Shown here piece after piece: positions 35,815-45,499 of a stretch of DNA of 64,000 nucleotides (its first letter is position 1; every line of letters starts with the position of its first letter). Position numbers and translations under genes: made by a program. The stretch comes from Bacteroidetes bacterium OLB10. Its GTDB lineage: Bacteria; Bacteroidota; Bacteroidia; AKYH767-A; OLB10. The stretch is from contig LNBX01000026.1 in NCBI GenBank assembly GCA_001567275.1, positions 190,056-254,055 of the forward strand. Direction: 5' to 3'. The notes beneath the pieces are model-generated. The model made no database searches. It was given only the letters and a program-made list of their open reading frames with translations, and was not told the DNA's origin.

Positions 35815-37512
35815 GTGAACAGGAACAAGATTATCATCATCACTATTCTTATGGCCAGTGCCTTCATTGGAATTGTTTCTATGCAGGTCAACTGGATATT
35901 GCACGATTATAATCTGAAAGAGCAACAGTTTAATCAAAGAGCCAATGATGCATTGATGGCAGTAGCAGTTAAACTGGAAAAAAAAGAAGCATACAATATC
36001 ATCAGCAATAGTTTTATTTCATTCAATAACGATTCCATTTTTTCTCTGCTGCGCGAAAAACAAATGCTCGACAAACAATGGCTGGAAGATACACCGGAAA
36101 CCGAATCAGAGTATAACCAAAAAAATTTCAACAACAATCCCAAAAACCCTCCTGTACCACCTACCCCACCGGTTCCACCTGAGCTGAATGACCCTCCCTT
36201 GGCACCTGATTTTAATAAAGACGAAATAAGAATGGTGATAAGCCACATGGGAGGACGTAAAATTGTTATACATCACAACAGGCAAGTGTTGACCATAGAT
36301 GATTCAACACAAACTGCAGAAAACAATCTTAAGACAGAAAAGATAAAAGCTGCTATACTTGAAAAACAAAAATCAAAAATCGAAGCCAAAATAAACAACT
36401 GGAATAAAGTTGTTCAGAATATGGCTTTCGAATTTATCACAGATGAGAAAGATATTGAAAGCCGTATAAACCCCGTACAATTAGACTCCATTATACAGAC
36501 TGAACTTAACGGAAGAGGAATTCAAACACCTTATCATTTTGGAGTTGTGAATGTGGGCGAAAACAATATTATGACTACTGATGCACCTGAGTTTAAATCA
36601 GAAATTTTAGCAAGCAGATACAAAACCGATTTGTTTCCAAATGATTTATTGGCAAAGCCGGTATTGCTTTCAGTCTATTTCCCTGACAGTTTCAAGTATG
36701 TTCTATCCACTATGTGGGTGATGCTGATTAGTTCTTCCGTATTCATTATCATCATGCTTATCGGCACAGCATATACTATTTATGTGGTGTTCAGACAGAA
36801 AAAGCTTTCGGATATTAAGACAGATTTTATCAATAACATGACTCATGAATTCAAAACTCCGATAGCCACCATCTCTCTTGCCAGTGATGCTGCAGGCAGC
36901 CCTGCCATTGCTCAGAATCCAGAATCCCTCCATCGCTACCTCCATATCATCAAAGAAGAAAACCAGCGAATGCATAGTCATGTGGAGTCAATACTGCAAA
37001 TGGCATTACTCGATAAAAAAGGATTAAATCTTCAACTTGAAAAATTTAATCTGCATGACTTAATTCAAAAAGCGGCAGAACATTTCAGATTGCCTGTTGA
37101 AAGCAAAGGCGGAAAAATAGAACTTAACCTTAATGCAGCGCAGTCAGTAATAACTGGCGACCAAAATCTACTGTACAATTCTATTGCCAACTTAATTGAT
37201 AATGCCAATAAATACAGCCCGCTGAAACCGGAAATCAAAGTAAGTACAACCAACATTCACAACAGTATTCAGATTTTGATCAGTGACAATGGTATTGGTA
37301 TGAGCAAAGAAGTACAAAAGAATATCTTTGAAAAATTTTACAGAGCCACCACAGGAAACTTGCATGATGTAAAGGGCTTTGGACTAGGTTTAAGTTTTGC
37401 AAAGGCAATTATTCAGGCACATAATGGCGAAATACGAATTCTTGAAAGTATCATTCACGTTGGAACCACTATGGAAATAATACTTCCCTTGCACCCGACC
37501 ATTAGAAAATAA
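35815..37512 (+). CDS. Membrane sensor histidine kinase with proline-rich sensor region
   Basis: A 565-residue kinase. TM1 (about 4-24, IIIITILMASAFIGIVSM) and TM2 (about 295-320) enclose a periplasmic sensor domain with a proline-rich run (about 111-123) and the segment MVISHMGGRKIVIHHNRQVL. HisKA carries phosphoacceptor His344 in NNMTHEFKTPIATIS. The ATPase domain has N box NLIDNANKYSP, G1 DNGIGMS, F box FEKFYRA and G2 GFGLGLSFAKAI. The start is GTG, needed to keep TM1 whole. It is followed by its probable partner regulator 43 bases downstream. Confidence 0.9.
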   Translation: MNRNKIIIITILMASAFIGIVSMQVNWILHDYNLKEQQFNQRANDALMAVAVKLEKKEAYNIISNSFISFNNDSIFSLLREKQMLDKQWLEDTPETESEYNQKNFNNNPKNPPVPPTPPVPPELNDPPLAPDFNKDEIRMVISHMGGRKIVIHHNRQVLTIDDSTQTAENNLKTEKIKAAILEKQKSKIEAKINNWNKVVQNMAFEFITDEKDIESRINPVQLDSIIQTELNGRGIQTPYHFGVVNVGENNIMTTDAPEFKSEILASRYKTDLFPNDLLAKPVLLSVYFPDSFKYVLSTMWVMLISSSVFIIIMLIGTAYTIYVVFRQKKLSDIKTDFINNMTHEFKTPIATISLASDAAGSPAIAQNPESLHRYLHIIKEENQRMHSHVESILQMALLDKKGLNLQLEKFNLHDLIQKAAEHFRLPVESKGGKIELNLNAAQSVITGDQNLLYNSIANLIDNANKYSPLKPEIKVSTTNIHNSIQILISDNGIGMSKEVQKNIFEKFYRATTGNLHDVKGFGLGLSFAKAIIQAHNGEIRILESIIHVGTTMEIILPLHPTIRK

Positions 37513-37555
37513 AATACAGATTAATCAGTTTAAACAATCAACACAATCCTGAATT

Positions 37556-38263
37556 ATGTCAATACTTACCGGAAGAACTAAAATTATGATAGTTGAAGAC
37601 GATACTAACTTTGGTATGGTACTTAAAGATTATCTCGCATTGCATGATTACGATGTACTCTTATATCGTGACGGACAACAAGCCATAGAAAAATTTGAAC
37701 CCGGAAAATTTAATCTTTGCATCCTTGATGTGATGATGCCGGTGATGGATGGGTTTACCCTTGCCGAGAAAATCAAAGAAAAAGATCATCATGTTCCAAT
37801 TATATTTCTTACCGCCAAATCCATGAAGACAGATATGGTAAGAGGATTCAAAATTGGAGCTGATGATTACATTACCAAACCATTCGACTCAGAAATATTG
37901 TTGTTAAAGATTAAAGCCCTGCTCAACAGGAGCGAAACCATTGTTAAAGCTGCCAACGAACAGGTTGAATTTACAGTAGGTGGTTTTAAGTTTAACAGCA
38001 GGTTACGTACAATTGAGGGATTTGGTAAAGTGCAAAAGCTTTCGCCAAAAGAAGCTGCATTGCTTGCTTTGTTATGCCTTTATCTGAACGATATTTTACC
38101 CAGAGAAGTAGCTCTGCGCAAAATATGGAATGACGATAATTACTTTACAGCACGAAGCATGGACGTTTTTATTACAAAAATCAGAAAGTATCTTAAAGAC
38201 GACCCCAAGGTTGAACTGCTGAATGTTCATGGCAACGGTTACCGGTTGGTGGTAATAGACTAA
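37556..38263 (+). CDS. OmpR/PhoB family response regulator
   Basis: A 235-residue transcription factor. The receiver domain (about 8-122) has the acidic pair EDD (14-16), phospho-acceptor Asp58 in CILDVMMP, Thr in FLTAKS and Lys in YITKPFD. The C-terminal winged helix (about 135-235) has LSPKEAALLALLCLYLNDILPRE and RSMDVFITKIRKYL. It directly follows the kinase gene, its likely phosphodonor. The targets are unknown; the divergent proline-rich protein gene is a natural candidate. Confidence 0.92.
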   Translation: MSILTGRTKIMIVEDDTNFGMVLKDYLALHDYDVLLYRDGQQAIEKFEPGKFNLCILDVMMPVMDGFTLAEKIKEKDHHVPIIFLTAKSMKTDMVRGFKIGADDYITKPFDSEILLLKIKALLNRSETIVKAANEQVEFTVGGFKFNSRLRTIEGFGKVQKLSPKEAALLALLCLYLNDILPREVALRKIWNDDNYFTARSMDVFITKIRKYLKDDPKVELLNVHGNGYRLVVID

Positions 38264-38302
38264 TTATTTTCTGAAATCATTCCATGATATTAAAATAGTA
38301 TT

Positions 38303-38310
38303 TATATTTG
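38303..38310 (+). promoter_or_regulatory. -7 box TATATTTG of the TPR histidine kinase gene
   Basis: TAxxTTTG match. A TTG start of the longer frame lies inside the box, so ATG 38332 is the better start. Confidence 0.5.
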
Positions 38311-38331
38311 GAGGCAACTACCCTGCTTCCT

Positions 38332-40335
38332 ATGGATAACTCCCATTTAAGACGGAACTTTATATTATGCATTTTGATTTGCATATTTTTTCCCTTCATT
38401 TCCATATTTGCACAAACTAAAAGTAACAACGACATACAAACTTCTGTTGACAAATATATGAGGCTTCGAAAAGAAGACTCGATTGATGTTGACATTATTA
38501 AAAGTATCATTATTAAATATCAGAAAAATGATAAGTTAAGCGATACTTGCCTTTGGTGGATTGACAGTTTACGCATAGCAGGATACAAATTAAAACGTCC
38601 CGACCTGATAGCACATAGTGATATATATACTGCTCAATATTATATCCGCTCTGCGGACGATGCTCGTGCTTTCGATTATCTTTACAAAGCATTGACACAG
38701 TTTCGCAAGCTAAAAGATGCAAGTGGGGAAGCAAACGCCTTTTTACAAATCGGGCTTATTCATTATATGCAAAAACAGTATAATGATGCTATTGAAAACC
38801 TTAGCTATTCAGCTGATATATATAAAAGAGTAAACAGAGACAGCAGTCTGTCAACTGTTTATTACCTGATGGGTATAAGTTATATTCATCTTAAACAATG
38901 GGAAAAAGCAGAAGAAATGCTGAACGGTGCTTTGGAAAAAAACCTAATAACTAATAATAACGACCGTTATTTTGAATATTATGTTGCTCTCACAGATTTA
39001 TACACTTTGCAAGCAAAATATGATGAAGCTTCAATTATATTTAAGAAAATTTTCTCTAATTGGAATGATCCTGATGATAAATTTGGAACATGCATGGTAT
39101 TAATTCCATATAGCAGAATGCTCATTGGAAAAGGTCAATTAGACTCTGCATATAACACATTGCAAAATGCTTTGGTTATTGCCAATGAATTTTCTCTAAT
39201 TAATTTTAAAATTGATATCCTCCATTTACTTTCTCAGTACTATTCAAAAAAGGGAGAATTTAAAGAAGCCAATAGTTATCTTTTAAAATATTATGCACTA
39301 CGTGATTCTGTTTTTACTGCCGACAGTCACAAGACAATCAACATGCTTAAAACAAAAATCGGATATGACCAGCAGGAAGACAAGTTAACTTTTTTAACTC
39401 AGAAAGCCAGAGTAAACAAATTACAAAAAATAGTTTTAGCCCTTTGTGTTTTTATTCTTCTTGTAATTTCTATTGGGCTGTACAGAAGATACAGTTTTAA
39501 AAACCGTAAAGAAAAAGAACTGAACAAAGCCAATGCAGAACTTAATAAAGCTTTGCATAATATCAGACAAGCACAGAATCAACTTATCCAAACTGAAAAA
39601 ATGGCATCACTCGGACGCATGTCAGTAGGTCTTGCGCATGAATTACGTAATCCATTGAACTTTGTAATCAACTTTGCTAAACTTACAAGTGAGCTTACCC
39701 ATGAAATCGAGAACTCCAATAAAAAGTCAGAAACTGCAGAACTATTCAAACAAACACATAAAAACCTCGAATTAATCTATCAACACTCCTTACGTGCGGA
39801 GAAAATAATTTTTGATATGGTGAAACATACTCAATTCCCTAACAAGAATAAAACAGTTGATAATCTGAGTAAAATTTTAAACGAATTTTCCAACGTAGCT
39901 TTATACAGTTATAAAAACCATACCCCTGAATTTGATTGTACCATACATTTAGAAGGAGATCCCAATCTTAAAGAAGTTAAAATCAGTCCTCATGAAATGA
40001 TGACTATTGTGATGAGCATTTTTAATAATGCTTTTGACGGAATGTATCAGAGAATGCAAATTATTTCCGGATACAGACCTATTCTCAGAATTACGACAAA
40101 AGATATTGGTCATGCTGCTGAAGTGAGTATTATTGATAATGGTAATGGCATTAGTGATGAAATCATGGATCACATTTTTGAACCATTTTTCACTACCAAA
40201 CCTTTAGGCAAAGGAACCGGACTGGGTTTGAGCATGTCATATGAAATTATCAGATCGCACAATGGTACTATTACAGCTAAATCCATTCCGGGATTTCAAA
40301 CTGAATTTATTCTAACTATTCCTTACGTATCTTAA
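38332..40335 (+). CDS. TPR-domain sensor histidine kinase
   Basis: A 667-residue kinase. A signal sequence (NFILCILICIFFPFISIFAQ) leads into a periplasmic TPR array (about 75-330, e.g. ANAFLQIGLIHYMQKQYNDAIENL), then one membrane helix (about 364-390), a short coiled coil, HisKA with His436 in VGLAHELRNPLNFVINF, and an ATPase domain with NAFDGM, DNGNGISDEIMDHIFEPFFTTK and GTGLGLSMSYEII. This layout is common in Bacteroidota; TPRs may sense a protein or peptide partner. No response regulator is adjacent downstream; the one at 37556 belongs more naturally to the preceding kinase. Confidence 0.9.
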   Translation: MDNSHLRRNFILCILICIFFPFISIFAQTKSNNDIQTSVDKYMRLRKEDSIDVDIIKSIIIKYQKNDKLSDTCLWWIDSLRIAGYKLKRPDLIAHSDIYTAQYYIRSADDARAFDYLYKALTQFRKLKDASGEANAFLQIGLIHYMQKQYNDAIENLSYSADIYKRVNRDSSLSTVYYLMGISYIHLKQWEKAEEMLNGALEKNLITNNNDRYFEYYVALTDLYTLQAKYDEASIIFKKIFSNWNDPDDKFGTCMVLIPYSRMLIGKGQLDSAYNTLQNALVIANEFSLINFKIDILHLLSQYYSKKGEFKEANSYLLKYYALRDSVFTADSHKTINMLKTKIGYDQQEDKLTFLTQKARVNKLQKIVLALCVFILLVISIGLYRRYSFKNRKEKELNKANAELNKALHNIRQAQNQLIQTEKMASLGRMSVGLAHELRNPLNFVINFAKLTSELTHEIENSNKKSETAELFKQTHKNLELIYQHSLRAEKIIFDMVKHTQFPNKNKTVDNLSKILNEFSNVALYSYKNHTPEFDCTIHLEGDPNLKEVKISPHEMMTIVMSIFNNAFDGMYQRMQIISGYRPILRITTKDIGHAAEVSIIDNGNGISDEIMDHIFEPFFTTKPLGKGTGLGLSMSYEIIRSHNGTITAKSIPGFQTEFILTIPYVS

Positions 40336-40366
40336 TCACACATGTATAACTTTAAAAATTAAATTT

Positions 40367-40852
40367 ATGAAAATCAACAATTATGTTTTAGCACTTTCAG
40401 TTGCTGTCAATGTTATGTTCATTTTTAGTCAATGCGGTTCACCAGGACCTTCAAATGAAATGGCTAAAATGGAGAAAGATACCACAGCAATAACTGATGA
40501 CTGTAATGATGATAGTCGTTACAGTGCAGAAGAACAGCCTGGCGGAGGGGAATGTATCACTTCAGATAAAGCCAAAGAAAATATAAAATCGTTTCATGAA
40601 GAGTTTAAAACTCCGGTCAAAGGAGCTTTTTTCAGTAAAAGAGCTATTGATGCTATCTTCTGTTCTGATTTAAATTTAAACGGAATAGTTTGTTATATGG
40701 CCAAAACTGAAGAAGACTCCAACAATGTTACGATTATTATAGAAGGTATTAGAAGTGACAGTACTTTAATCAAAGAATGTGAAGGTGGTTCTCCAATTTT
40801 CAGAGCAACCGCTAAATGTCCTGATTTATGTACAGAAATTGCGAATTTCTAA
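40367..40852 (+). CDS. Hypothetical Cys-containing lipoprotein
   Basis: A 161-residue predicted lipoprotein. The lipobox is FSQC (Cys23). The mature protein has seven further cysteines (in DDCND, GECITS, IFCSD, IVCYM, KECEG and KCPDLC), which could form disulfides in the periplasm. No family recognised. It follows the TPR kinase gene by 31 bases on the same strand and may be co-transcribed with it, making it a candidate accessory of that sensor; this is inference. It ends six bases from a convergent lipoprotein gene. Confidence 0.65.
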   Translation: MKINNYVLALSVAVNVMFIFSQCGSPGPSNEMAKMEKDTTAITDDCNDDSRYSAEEQPGGGECITSDKAKENIKSFHEEFKTPVKGAFFSKRAIDAIFCSDLNLNGIVCYMAKTEEDSNNVTIIIEGIRSDSTLIKECEGGSPIFRATAKCPDLCTEIANF

Positions 40853-40858
40853 GTTTGC

Positions 40859-41389
40859 TCACCATGATAAATCATTAAAGGAAGCACTACTGATATCCAT
40901 TGGACTTGTGCCACCTTTGAAACATTTAAGACGAAATCGTGCTGACATTCTTCTTGCTATTGTATCAAATCGGGTAAACTGAATATATCCGTCAGAACAG
41001 ATATATGGAATGCCCGTTGCATCCAAAACAGATGCATTGAAGAAATCACCGGTATTTACTTTGCCGGTGGTTTCTTTTCCGTTATAAGTAAGAATAACAT
41101 TATTGACACCATCAGTGAGCATAATTGCGTAGTACTTTTTATGATCCTGTGTAACGGAAACATTTACATTTCCTGTAAGTGGTTTCCATTTGCTGTTATT
41201 TATTATGGCATCTGCCTCTATTTCTTTGTATTTTAAAACGGTATCACTATTACTGTTCAAAACAGGTTGTTGCTGCCTAACAGGTTCCGCTTTAGTGTCG
41301 CTTGGCTGTTGAGGTCTGCTGCAGGCACTTAGCAATTCAAAAATGACAAAGACAAAAAATACTCTCATACTTACATTTTTTGATTTCAT
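40859..41389 (-). CDS. Hypothetical lipoprotein
   Basis: A 176-residue predicted lipoprotein with lipobox LSAC (Cys23), a Pro/Gln-rich linker and a C-terminal domain likely to be all-beta (NVSVTQDHKKYYAIMLTDG, NNVILTYNGKETTGKV, IPYICSDGYIQFTRF, RMSARFRLKCF). The rhythm resembles small beta-sandwich lipoproteins such as DUF6252, but I cannot confirm the family. The frame opens with TTG at 41395; ATG 41389 is the more likely start. Convergent with the preceding lipoprotein gene. Confidence 0.62.
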   Translation of the reverse strand: MKSKNVSMRVFFVFVIFELLSACSRPQQPSDTKAEPVRQQQPVLNSNSDTVLKYKEIEADAIINNSKWKPLTGNVNVSVTQDHKKYYAIMLTDGVNNVILTYNGKETTGKVNTGDFFNASVLDATGIPYICSDGYIQFTRFDTIARRMSARFRLKCFKGGTSPMDISSASFNDLSW

Positions 41390-41484
41390 CTGCAAATTAA
41401 ATGGATTGACAATAATGTAAATGTGCTATCACCAAAACTATTATCCAAAACAGCCTTCACACTAAATTTACATCAGGCTTTTTT

Positions 41485-41492
41485 TATTTTTG
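41485..41492 (+). promoter_or_regulatory. -7 box TATTTTTG of the M16 peptidase gene
   Basis: TAxxTTTG match ending 10 bases before ATG 41503; a very short leader is predicted. Confidence 0.45.
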
Positions 41493-41502
41493 TGAATTCT
41501 AT

Positions 41503-42744
41503 ATGACAAAGATAATTACACTTCCCAATAATCTACGCATTGTTTTTACACCCTTAAGCAATACCGAAGTTGCACATTGCGCATTGATGATAAAAGCAGG
41601 AACCCGTCATGAAAAGGCAGGTAAAGAAGGTCTTGCTCATTTTATTGAACACATGCTGTTTAAAGGGACAAGCAAAAGAAAATCATTTCATATACTTAAC
41701 AGACTCGAAGTTGTAGGAGGTGAACTCAACGCCTTTACAAGCAAGGAAGAAACCTGCATACATGCATCACTACCGGCAGTGTTTACCGAACGTGCGCTGG
41801 AGTTGATTGCTGACCTGGCTTTCAACAGTATATTTCCTTTGAAAGAATTAGAAAAAGAAAAAGAAGTTGTTTGTGATGAAATAAGAACCTATCTGGATAC
41901 TCCCGGAGAACAAATATTTGATGACTTCGAAAGTATTTTATTTAAAAATAATTCTTTGGGCAATCCGATTCTCGGTACAGAAAAAACAGTCCGTGGGTTT
42001 CAACAGAAAGATTTATTCCATTTTATTGCAGAAAATTATTTTCCGGCAAATATGGTAGTTGCCATAGCAGCTCCAACTGATGAAAAAACCATAACAGAGC
42101 TCACCTTTAAATATTTTGGCAACAGAAAAAACAGAACCACTACTCACAAAATAACTCATTTTAAAAATTACAGACCTGAGGAAATTACATTTTCCAAACA
42201 CAATGCTCAATGTCATTACATGATGGGAAAACCGGCACCTTCATTACATAGCAAGGACAGACTTACAATGGCTTTGGTCAATAATATTTTGGGAGGGCCC
42301 GGTATGAACTCTAAACTTAATCTTGGTATCCGTGAAAAGTACGGCTACACTTACACCATTGAATCAGGTTTTAACTCCTACAGCGACACCGGAACGTTTC
42401 ATGTTTATCTGGCAACAGATAAAAAGCATCTTGAGAAAAGTATTTCTCTTACACAGTCTGTTATGAATAGACTTGCAACAAACAAAATCAGCAGTAATTT
42501 ACTCCATCAATACAAACAACAATTTAAAGGCCAACTTGCTTTGGCAAGAGAAAACAAAGCAAATATTGCTATCTCCAATGCAAAAAGTTTACTGAATTTT
42601 AATAAGGTAAAATCACTGGAAGAAATTTATAAGAGTATTGACAAAATCACTTCGGAAGAACTACTTAGGGTAGCAGGAAACTATCTGAACACCAATTCCG
42701 GCAAATATTCCAGTTTGTTGTATGAAAGTGAAACAAACCAGTAA
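41503..42744 (+). CDS. M16 family (insulinase/processing-type) zinc peptidase
   Basis: A 413-residue peptidase with the inverted zinc motif HFIEHMLFKGT (His46, Glu49, His50) and the distal Glu in KEVVCDEIRTY about 75 residues later. The C-terminal half is the inactive partner lobe (RLTMALVNNILGGPGMNSKL, NLGIREKYGYTYTIES). There is no signal peptide, so it is probably cytoplasmic. Such enzymes cut short peptides; the substrate is unknown. Its 3' end overlaps the AddB-like gene by 23 bases. Confidence 0.93.
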   Translation: MTKIITLPNNLRIVFTPLSNTEVAHCALMIKAGTRHEKAGKEGLAHFIEHMLFKGTSKRKSFHILNRLEVVGGELNAFTSKEETCIHASLPAVFTERALELIADLAFNSIFPLKELEKEKEVVCDEIRTYLDTPGEQIFDDFESILFKNNSLGNPILGTEKTVRGFQQKDLFHFIAENYFPANMVVAIAAPTDEKTITELTFKYFGNRKNRTTTHKITHFKNYRPEEITFSKHNAQCHYMMGKPAPSLHSKDRLTMALVNNILGGPGMNSKLNLGIREKYGYTYTIESGFNSYSDTGTFHVYLATDKKHLEKSISLTQSVMNRLATNKISSNLLHQYKQQFKGQLALARENKANIAISNAKSLLNFNKVKSLEEIYKSIDKITSEELLRVAGNYLNTNSGKYSSLLYESETNQ

Positions 42745-45499
42745 TTCTCCGACATTTATTTCTTCACTTGCTGAGGAAATAATCTCCCTTCGCAATGATT
42801 ATAATTATTCAGACTTCACCGTCATATTTCCAACGCGAAGAGCGGCACTCATATTTAAAATAACATTTGCACAACAACTGCATCATGCCTCACTCCTTCC
42901 TTCGGTTTATTCCATAAGCGATTTTATAGCGCATTATACACCTCAGCGCATTGTTGAGAAAAAGGAATTGCTTCTGCAGTTTTACACCATTTATAAAAAA
43001 CACTTCAGCGAAACTGATTTCCGCACTTTTGCACCCTGGGGCGAAATGATTCTTTCCGATTTTGATGAAGCTGACCGATATCTGATTGATCACCAGACGT
43101 TATTTGCCGACCTTAAATCCTATAAAGAAATAGAATCTCTCTTTCAGGATGATGAACAGCAGGCAGAACAGTTGCGTAAGTTCTTTGCAATGTTTTTACA
43201 GGAGCCCACCAAACTACAGCAGAAATTTGCAGAAATATGGAATAAGTTGCCATTACTTTATGAGGAGCTTTTTTCACAACTCCAGGCTGAAAACAAAACT
43301 ACAGAGGGACACGCCATGAATAAAATGGCTCTTTCACCCGAAACCTATTTTGCCGGATTGAATACATCCACTACCGTGTTTGCCGGATTTTACGCACTTA
43401 CACCTGCTGAAAAAAATATTTTTGAATTTGTTCAACAGCGTAAAGGCCTGATACGTTGGGATGCTGATGAATATTATGTTGATTCACCTGATCAGGAGGC
43501 GGGTTTGTTTTTCAGAAATAACACATTGATACAAAAAGAATTTAAACATAAATCAAATTTATTCCGCACACTGGAGAAAAACGTAAGGATTACAGGTGTT
43601 CCATTGGTAACCGGGCAGGTTAAATATATGGGGCAACAACTAAAAAAAATGCTGAAGGAAAATAAATTAAACCCTGATAAAACTGCTATTGTTCTGAATG
43701 ATGAATCATTATTGCCACAGGTGCTGCAATCAATTCCCGAAGAAATTGAAGAGTTGAATATCACCATGGGATATCCATATTCAAATACGCAGATGTTCAG
43801 GTTTGTACATTTATTGGAAGAACTTAAGCGCATGTCGGTGATAAAAGGCAAGAAAACTCTTTTGCATTTTCAGTCATTTTTACACCTGCTTCAGCATCCA
43901 TATTCTGCATTAATTCCTGCCTGGATGAACGGTAATACCGAAGGGCATGGTACTTATATTCCAATGGAAGAATTGATTGATGATGCAAAATACTTCTTAG
44001 AGCAATGGCTGCTCAATGAAAATGTATTTGAAAAACATCTTGCAGTGTATAATAAAATTACTGTTTATCTCCAGTCTGTGAAATCCGGTGAACTGAATGT
44101 AGCAGCTTTTATGTTAAACGAACTGGAAGAATTAAATGCTCTTACAAACCGTTACAAGAATATCCTCGATTATCATTCTCAGGAAATGCTCATTGAAGAG
44201 TTGTACAACACCACCAGAATACCGTTCAGTGGTGAGCCTGTAAAAGGATTACAGATCATGGGTTTTCTTGAAACACGCGTTCTGGATTTTGAAAATATTT
44301 TTGTACTAAATGCCAATGAAGGTTCATTGCCGAAAACCAACAGACATCATTCCTTTATTCCATATACTTTACGAAAATCATTTAATCTTCCTACCTATAC
44401 TGAGCAGGATGCAATTTCAGCTTATCACTTCTGGCGGCTTTTGCAACGTGCTTCACATATCGAACTTTTATATAATACTCAAACCAATGAATTTGCAGGA
44501 GGTGAACGAAGCCGCTATCTGTTACAGTTGTTTTATGAAATTAAATCCAGGCTCAGCAACTGGAAAATCAGTCATGAATTGATTATTCCTCCACTTCAGA
44601 AAATCAACTACATCAATCCTGAAATCAAACGTTCGGAAGAATTAACAAAGGAATTAAAGAAGCTGTACAACACTGATAAATTAAAATTTTCAGCAACATC
44701 ACTTCAGTCATTTATATACTGCTCACTGCAATTTTACTTCAGCTATATTAAGAAAATTAAGGAGCCTGATTCTTTCGATGAGGAAATAGACGGTGCTGTT
44801 GTGGGCGAAATACTTCATCAGGCAATACAGAATCTTTATGATGTTGAAAAAAATAAAACGTTCAACAAAAAAGATGCTGCGCTGATGAAAAAGAAAATTC
44901 AGCCGTTGGTATTGGAAGCCATCAGACAGAAATTTGATAAACACTATCAGCACAGAGGCTACACTTTTATCATTGAAAAAATAATAGAAAAATATATTGA
45001 ACGAATAGTTGATACAGACCTTACGCTTCCACCTTTTGAAATCATTGAAACAGAAAAAAGTCATGAAGTAAAACTTACTCTGAAAGATAATGTCAGCGCA
45101 ACCATTAAAGGAAAGTTTGACAGGATAGATAAAACTGCAGAAGGATTCAGAATTGTAGATTATAAGACAGGAAAAGATGAACTACAGTCAAAATATTCCA
45201 TTGAGCAAATCTTTTCTGAACCTAAATATAAAATCAATTTGCAATTAATGCTATACAACTGGCTAGCTGAACGGTCAAATTACAATGGCAGCATCACCTC
45301 GGGTATTTATCCGCTGCGCAGTATTTCTTCAAAAAAACTGGAGACAATTTCGCCTTCCGATTGGCGAAGTCATTCAGAATTGTTTGATTTTTCATTAAAA
45401 AGATTGTTGGAAGAAATTATTTTCGAAGCTGATTTTGTTCAGACACAGGATTTGAAAAGGTGTTCACTTTGCGCTTATAAAGATATCTGCAACCGTTAA
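42722..45499 (+). CDS. AddB-like PD-(D/E)XK nuclease/inactive helicase
   Basis: A 925-residue protein. The N-terminal part (FTVIFPTRRAALIFKITFAQQL) is helicase-like without a Walker lysine, as in AddB/RexB. The C-terminal nuclease domain (about 650-925) has GEILHQAIQNLY, then the catalytic KGKFDRIDKTAEGFRIVDYKTGKDE. Cysteines in FIYCSLQFYF and at the end (RCSLCAYKDICNR) fit the four-Cys iron-sulfur cluster of AddB. It probably pairs with an AddA-type helicase-nuclease for double-strand-break resection; no addA is in this window. The stop codon shares TTAA with the convergent Nudix gene. Confidence 0.85.
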   Translation: MKVKQTSNSPTFISSLAEEIISLRNDYNYSDFTVIFPTRRAALIFKITFAQQLHHASLLPSVYSISDFIAHYTPQRIVEKKELLLQFYTIYKKHFSETDFRTFAPWGEMILSDFDEADRYLIDHQTLFADLKSYKEIESLFQDDEQQAEQLRKFFAMFLQEPTKLQQKFAEIWNKLPLLYEELFSQLQAENKTTEGHAMNKMALSPETYFAGLNTSTTVFAGFYALTPAEKNIFEFVQQRKGLIRWDADEYYVDSPDQEAGLFFRNNTLIQKEFKHKSNLFRTLEKNVRITGVPLVTGQVKYMGQQLKKMLKENKLNPDKTAIVLNDESLLPQVLQSIPEEIEELNITMGYPYSNTQMFRFVHLLEELKRMSVIKGKKTLLHFQSFLHLLQHPYSALIPAWMNGNTEGHGTYIPMEELIDDAKYFLEQWLLNENVFEKHLAVYNKITVYLQSVKSGELNVAAFMLNELEELNALTNRYKNILDYHSQEMLIEELYNTTRIPFSGEPVKGLQIMGFLETRVLDFENIFVLNANEGSLPKTNRHHSFIPYTLRKSFNLPTYTEQDAISAYHFWRLLQRASHIELLYNTQTNEFAGGERSRYLLQLFYEIKSRLSNWKISHELIIPPLQKINYINPEIKRSEELTKELKKLYNTDKLKFSATSLQSFIYCSLQFYFSYIKKIKEPDSFDEEIDGAVVGEILHQAIQNLYDVEKNKTFNKKDAALMKKKIQPLVLEAIRQKFDKHYQHRGYTFIIEKIIEKYIERIVDTDLTLPPFEIIETEKSHEVKLTLKDNVSATIKGKFDRIDKTAEGFRIVDYKTGKDELQSKYSIEQIFSEPKYKINLQLMLYNWLAERSNYNGSITSGIYPLRSISSKKLETISPSDWRSHSELFDFSLKRLLEEIIFEADFVQTQDLKRCSLCAYKDICNR

